A stretch of DNA of 10,642 nucleotides, from NCBI GenBank assembly GCA_022848785.1, contig JAJISK010000024.1:1-10642 (forward strand), written 5' to 3'. Source of the stretch: Thermoplasmatota archaeon (lineage in GTDB: Archaea; Thermoplasmatota; Thermoplasmata; RBG-16-68-12; JAJISG01). The notes beneath the pieces are model-generated. The model was not told the DNA's origin, did no database searches, and was given only the letters and a program-made list of their open reading frames with translations. This document shows positions 7,418 to 10,642 of this stretch, piece by piece. Numbering within the stretch: position 1 is the stretch's first letter; each line of letters begins with the position of its first letter. The position numbers and the translations under genes were made by a program.

Positions 7418-10193
7418 GGGGTTGCTCAACCCGGAGCGGGGTATAGCCTTCCCCCCGGCGCCGGATGCCTTTCTCGAGCTCCACCGCGAAGAAGACGCTG
7501 GAGGCTACCAAGGTGGCGAAGAGGAGATCCGCCAGCGGCAGGCCTACGGTTCGGAAGGCCTCCTGAAGGAAGGGGACGTAGATGACGGCCAGCTGAAGGC
7601 CGACGGTCAGGGCGACGGCCCCGATGAGCCAGGGATTTCCGAAGAAACCTGCCTTGAACACAGACTCGCGGGAGACGCGGACGGCCAGAACGTGGAAGAC
7701 CTGGAACATCGCCACCGTGTAGAATGTCAGGGATCGGGCGTGGTCTAAGCCACCCCGCTCCAAGGCCCATAGGAATAGGCCGAGGGAGCCCGCTGTCATA
7801 AGGAGACCTACCCAGATGATGTGGAAGCCCATGTCGCCGGAGAGGATCCCGGCCCGGGGGTTCCGAGGGGGACGATCCATCAGGCCGCTCTCTTTGGGCT
7901 CGACCCCTAAGGCGAGAGCGGGGAAGCCGTCGGTGATGAGGTTGATCCATAGGATTTGGAGGGGAAGGAGGGGCAGCGGAAGGAAGACGGCCGCGGCGGC
8001 GAAGAGGATCATGACCTCGCCCGAATTCGTACTCAGGAGGTACCGGACGACCTTCCGAATGTTCTCGTAAACCCCACGCCCCTCTTCGACGGCCACGGGA
8101 ATAGAGGCAAAGTTGTCGTCCGTGAGCACGACATCTGATGACTCCTTCGCCACATCGGTCCCCGTAATTCCCATGGCAATGCCGATGTCGGAGCGCCGAA
8201 GGGCCGGGGCGTCGTTCACCCCATCTCCGGTCATAGCCACCACGGCCCCCTTCCGCTTCCAAGCCCTCACGATCTGGACCTTGTGTTCGGGAGAGACCCG
8301 AGCGTAGACCTTGACACGCTCTACGCGCTCTGCCAGCTCCTCCACGGTCAGGCGATCGAGGTCGGCAGCGGCCAGGACCTCATCCCCCTCCTCCAAAATG
8401 CCCATCTCCCGAGCGACCGCTTCGGCCGTAAGCAGGTGGTCTCCCGTAATCATGACGACCTCGACCCCCGCCGCCTTGGCCTGCCGGACCGCCTCAATCG
8501 CATCCTGCCGGGGGGCGTCCATCATCCCCACCAAGCCCAGGTAGACCAGGTGCGTCTCCACCGTCTCCTCCCGCAAGTCAGGGAGTTGGTCCGGCAGCTC
8601 CCGGTAGGCCAGAGCCAAGACCCGATGCGCCTGTCCCGCCAAGGACTGAGCCCGCTCGAGGATGGTCTCGCGATCCTCCTCCGTCAGGGAAACGGTTTGC
8701 CCGTCAGAATACACACCCGTGCATCGGTCCAACACGGTCTCGGGAGCACCCTTCGTCCAGGCCACTTTCCCCGAAATCTCTCCGAGGAGCTCGAGTGTTT
8801 CGTCCCCACGGGCCCGCAGCTCGGCGATGGTCTCGGCGTCTACCGGGGCGTGGATGGTGGTCATCCGTTTTCGCTCCGATGTGAAAGGGACCTCCGCCAC
8901 CCGGGGCAACTCCGCCTGTAGGACTTCGGGCCGGAGCCCCGCCCGCATCGCGGCGACGAGGAGGGCGCCTTCCGTGGGATCCCCCAGGACCGTCCACTGG
9001 CGTCCTTCTTGGACGAGGCGCGCGTCGTTGTTGAGGAGGGCGGCGCTCAGGAGACGCATGAGACCCTCGTCATCTGTTGGATCGACCGCCTGTCCCTGCA
9101 GGCGGTAGACCCCATCGGGGGCAAAGCCTTCCCCCACGACCTCATACTCTCGGTCGCCCACCGCGACGATTCGGATGTTCATCTGTCCCGTGGTCAGCGT
9201 GCCTGTCTTGTCAGAGCAAATGACCGTCGTCCCCCCAAGTGCCTCGACGGCCGGCAGTCGTCGAATGAGCGCGTTCCGGCGGGCCATTCGCCGAAGCCCG
9301 AGGGCGAGGCCCACGGTTACCACCGCCGGCAGGGCCTCGGGGATCGCCGCCACGGCGAGGGCCACGGCAGTTAGGAACAGCTCGACGATGGCGTCGGGAT
9401 CCCGGAGGTAGCCTGCAAAGAAGACGAAGAGAACCACGGCCAGGATTGCCAGACCCAGCTGCTTGGCGAAGCGAGCAAGCTGGCGCTGGAGGGGGGTCTG
9501 GGACACCGGTTCCTCTTGGACCATGCCCGCGATGCGACCGAGTTCCGTGGCCATCCCGGTGGCCACCACGAGTCCCCGACCGCGGCCCACGTTCGCTACG
9601 GTCCCCATGAAAGAGAGGTTCGTCCGATCCCCCAGGGGGACGCCCTCGCGCACAGGGTCCAACCGTTTGTGGACTGCGACGGACTCCCCGGTTAGAGACG
9701 CCTCGTTGACCAAGAGGTTCGCCACCTCGAAGAGGCGGAGATCCGCGGGCACCTTGCTCCCTGCACTCAGGAGGACCACGTCCCCCACCACGAGTTCCCG
9801 GGTCGGGACGGTGACCTCCTCCTCGTCCCGGAGGACGTGTGCCTTTGGGGCCGTGAGCTGCTTGAGGGCCTGTATGGCCCGCTCCGCCCGATACTCCTGG
9901 ACGAAGCCAAAGATAGCGTTGAGGACGACGATCAAGGCGATGACCGCCGCGTCCAGGATCTCTTGGAGATAGGCGGCGATGCCGGCAGCCACGATCAGGA
10001 TGATGACCAAGGGGTGGACGAACTGCTGGGCGAGGAGGAGGAGGGGGGAGACGGCCCCTACCTCCTGCAATTCGTTGGGACCGTCCCGCTCCAGACGGCT
10101 CTCGGCCTCCGCTTGGGAGAGCCCTTGAGGGGAGGACTCGGCCCGCGCCCAGGCTTCGTCGACCGAGAGGCTATACCAGGCCCGTTCCTGCAC
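7398..10193 (-). CDS. Cation-transporting P-type ATPase, probable Ca2+ pump (P2A-like)
   Basis: This 931-residue membrane pump drives cation transport by ATP hydrolysis. Visible parts are an N-terminal cation-ATPase domain (about 5-45), TGES (168-171) in the actuator domain, DKTGT with phosphorylated Asp328, KGAPE (481-485) for ATP binding, and TGDGVND (655-661). Ten hydrophobic segments fit M1-M10 (near 58, 80, 245, 270, 714, 742, 788, 822, 854 and 886). Ion-site residues match Ca2+ pumps: Glu286 in PEALP (M4), Asn723 and Glu726 (M5), Asn751, Thr754 and Asp755 in NLITDG (M6). The M8 position that is Glu908 in SERCA appears to be Gln831, as in plasma-membrane Ca2+ pumps. The start is GTG at 10193-10191, with a TATA-like box about 31 nt upstream and no ribosome binding site, so the leader would be only a few bases. 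The downstream rtcA overlaps its end. A Mn2+ or other cation role cannot be excluded. Confidence 0.93.
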   Translation of the reverse strand: MQERAWYSLSVDEAWARAESSPQGLSQAEAESRLERDGPNELQEVGAVSPLLLLAQQFVHPLVIILIVAAGIAAYLQEILDAAVIALIVVLNAIFGFVQEYRAERAIQALKQLTAPKAHVLRDEEEVTVPTRELVVGDVVLLSAGSKVPADLRLFEVANLLVNEASLTGESVAVHKRLDPVREGVPLGDRTNLSFMGTVANVGRGRGLVVATGMATELGRIAGMVQEEPVSQTPLQRQLARFAKQLGLAILAVVLFVFFAGYLRDPDAIVELFLTAVALAVAAIPEALPAVVTVGLALGLRRMARRNALIRRLPAVEALGGTTVICSDKTGTLTTGQMNIRIVAVGDREYEVVGEGFAPDGVYRLQGQAVDPTDDEGLMRLLSAALLNNDARLVQEGRQWTVLGDPTEGALLVAAMRAGLRPEVLQAELPRVAEVPFTSERKRMTTIHAPVDAETIAELRARGDETLELLGEISGKVAWTKGAPETVLDRCTGVYSDGQTVSLTEEDRETILERAQSLAGQAHRVLALAYRELPDQLPDLREETVETHLVYLGLVGMMDAPRQDAIEAVRQAKAAGVEVVMITGDHLLTAEAVAREMGILEEGDEVLAAADLDRLTVEELAERVERVKVYARVSPEHKVQIVRAWKRKGAVVAMTGDGVNDAPALRRSDIGIAMGITGTDVAKESSDVVLTDDNFASIPVAVEEGRGVYENIRKVVRYLLSTNSGEVMILFAAAAVFLPLPLLPLQILWINLITDGFPALALGVEPKESGLMDRPPRNPRAGILSGDMGFHIIWVGLLMTAGSLGLFLWALERGGLDHARSLTFYTVAMFQVFHVLAVRVSRESVFKAGFFGNPWLIGAVALTVGLQLAVIYVPFLQEAFRTVGLPLADLLFATLVASSVFFAVELEKGIRRRGEGYTPLRVEQPREAPGD

Positions 10194-10220
10194 GGCGGTC
10201 TGGCACCAACCTCGCGGGTG

Positions 10221-10228
10221 GTATAAAG
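10221..10228 (-). promoter_or_regulatory. TATA-like box for the P-type ATPase gene
   Basis: The minus strand reads CTTTATAC in a GC-rich context, about 31 nt upstream of the GTG at 10193. That predicts a leader of roughly 5 nt. It resembles the CCTTAT part of the boxes before arfC and the small membrane protein gene. Confidence 0.65.
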
Positions 10229-10268
10229 CCGAGGGAACCCGTGTCTCCGCACTGCTCGAGACGGATCT

Positions 10269-10475
10269 CTACCTCTCTGCCACCTTCCGCATGTACGCGA
10301 GGTGGAACCGCAATAAGATCGCCGCGCCCACCAGGCTCAACACTCCCACTCCCAGGATGGCTGGGAGGGGGGCGGGGCTGTCCGGGCTGAAGGCGGCCGC
10401 GATGAGAAGCACACCCATCACCGCCACAAGGGCCGAACCGGCAAGCTGCCAGGTCAGCGTCCCGAAGGATTCCAC
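10269..10475 (-). CDS. Small two-helix membrane protein of unknown function
   Basis: I do not recognise this 68-residue protein. It has two hydrophobic helices, about residues 9-28 (WQLAGSALVAVMGVLLIAAA) and 37-57 (from PAILGVGVL to the LLRFH end). They are separated by a short Pro/Ser loop, and a basic C-terminus (YMRKVAER) follows. The positive charge at the end suggests the C-terminus is cytoplasmic. The GTG at 10475-10473 is preferred to the in-frame GTG at 10490: the promoter box at 10500-10508 is about 26 nt from 10475, exactly as in arfC, whereas an mRNA from that box would begin after 10490. It lies between a tRNA gene and the ATPase gene on the same strand. The ATPase gene has its own box in the 75-nt gap, so the two are probably separate transcripts. 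A regulatory link to the pump is possible but unsupported. Confidence 0.65.
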   Translation of the reverse strand: MESFGTLTWQLAGSALVAVMGVLLIAAAFSPDSPAPLPAILGVGVLSLVGAAILLRFHLAYMRKVAER

Positions 10476-10499
10476 GCAAAGCGGAGGCACCTCGGCGGG

Positions 10500-10508
10500 A
10501 TAAGGATT
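10500..10508 (-). promoter_or_regulatory. TATA-like box for the small membrane protein gene
   Basis: The minus strand reads AATCCTTAT in the context GACGCCGAATCCTTATCC, almost the same as the arfC promoter (GACGCCAATCCTTATTC). The distance from its TTA to the GTG at 10475 is 26 nt, identical to arfC. Confidence 0.6.
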
Positions 10509-10525
10509 CGGCGTCTCATCGGGTA

Positions 10526-10597
10526 TGCGGCCGCCGGGATTTGAACCCGGGTTAGAGGCTTGGGGGGCCTCTGTCCTGACCGCTAGACCACGGCCGC
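10526..10597 (-). tRNA. tRNA-Gly, anticodon CCC
   Basis: The minus strand folds as a complete 72-nt cloverleaf. The 7-bp acceptor stem is GCGGCCG with CGGCCGC; the D stem is GTCT with GGAC around loop AGCGGTCA. The anticodon stem is GAGGC with GCCTC around loop CCCCCAA, followed by a four-base variable loop (TAAC). The T stem is CCGGG with CCCGG around TTCAAAT, and the discriminator is A. Loop positions 34-36 are CCC, which reads GGG (Gly); the acceptor stem resembles archaeal glycine tRNAs. CCA is not encoded and there is no intron. Position 33 is C rather than the near-universal U. A TATA-like box lies about 29 nt upstream of the 5' end. No T-rich terminator follows directly. Confidence 0.93.
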
Positions 10598-10624
10598 GCC
10601 GCCAGCGGGAGGACCCGGGGCTAT

Positions 10625-10633
10625 CTAAGGATT
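10625..10633 (-). promoter_or_regulatory. TATA-like box for the tRNA-Gly gene
   Basis: The minus strand reads AATCCTTAG, within TTAATCCTTAGATA, about 29 nt before the tRNA 5' end. This fits a transcript with a very short 5' leader. It is the third occurrence of AATCCTTA before a minus-strand gene in this window. Confidence 0.55.
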
Positions 10634-10642
10634 AAGCAGGCC

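Noticed and set aside
7419..7432. Inverted repeat GGGTT-(4)-AACCC at the ATPase/rtcA junction
   Set aside because: The stem is only 5 bp, lies inside coding sequence and has no T-run, so it is neither a convincing terminator nor a regulatory hairpin.
7426..8262. A 278-codon minus-strand frame inside the ATPase gene
   Set aside because: It is out of frame with a clearly conserved P-type ATPase and is Arg/Pro/Gly-rich, typical of a shadow frame.
10194..10268. Possible terminator between the small membrane protein and ATPase genes
   Set aside because: No T-rich tract or stable hairpin is seen on the minus strand; only the ATPase TATA-like box is evident.
10476..10490. Upstream GTG of the small membrane protein at 10490
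   Set aside because: Only 11 nt from the promoter-like box, so the transcript would start after it. It remains possible if the box is not the promoter.

Overview
The window reads as chromosomal DNA of a GC-rich archaeon. The evidence is an archaeal-type riboflavin/F420 reductase (ArfC), a PAC2-family proteasome chaperone, an RNA 3'-phosphate cyclase, a tRNA gene with no encoded CCA, and TATA-like boxes about 26-31 nt upstream of start codons that have no Shine-Dalgarno sequence. The lineage is a guess: an uncultured Thermoplasmatota genome would fit. I see no phage, IS element, CRISPR array or other mobile DNA. No stretch over 300 bases lacks a gene, and I see no broken gene.

Layout. All genes but one are on the minus strand. 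(1) 16-5525: a tight minus-strand run, in transcription order arfC, a Mut7-C nuclease gene, carA, carB. Junctions are an 11-nt overlap, a 35-nt gap and a 5-nt gap, so one operon is likely. It joins a riboflavin/F420 precursor enzyme, a putative RNase and both subunits of carbamoyl-phosphate synthetase. (2) 5526-5628: a 103-bp divergent promoter region with back-to-back TATA-like boxes. (3) 5629-6387: the only plus-strand gene, a PAC2-family protein whose C-terminus (Met-Tyr-Gly) fits the HbYX proteasome-docking motif. (4) 6323-10193: a P-type Ca2+-ATPase followed by rtcA on the minus strand. The two overlap slightly, and rtcA also overlaps the 3' end of the PAC2 gene in antisense. (5) 10269-10475: a 68-residue two-helix membrane protein. 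(6) 10526-10597: tRNA-Gly(CCC), with an unusual C at position 33.

Regulation. First genes (arfC, the PAC2 gene, the ATPase gene, the small membrane protein gene) have a TATA-like box close upstream and would make leaderless or nearly leaderless mRNA. Internal operon genes (the Mut7-C gene, carA, carB) have purine-rich ribosome binding sites; carB's contains carA's stop codon. Two minus-strand genes and the tRNA share the word AATCCTTA, and the two protein genes carry it at exactly the same distance from their GTG start. Most content is housekeeping, and I found no clearly new multi-gene system. The points most worth a second look are the promoter word with its start-codon consequences, the HbYX tail encoded in an antisense overlap, the tRNA C33, and the altered ion-site residue in the ATPase.
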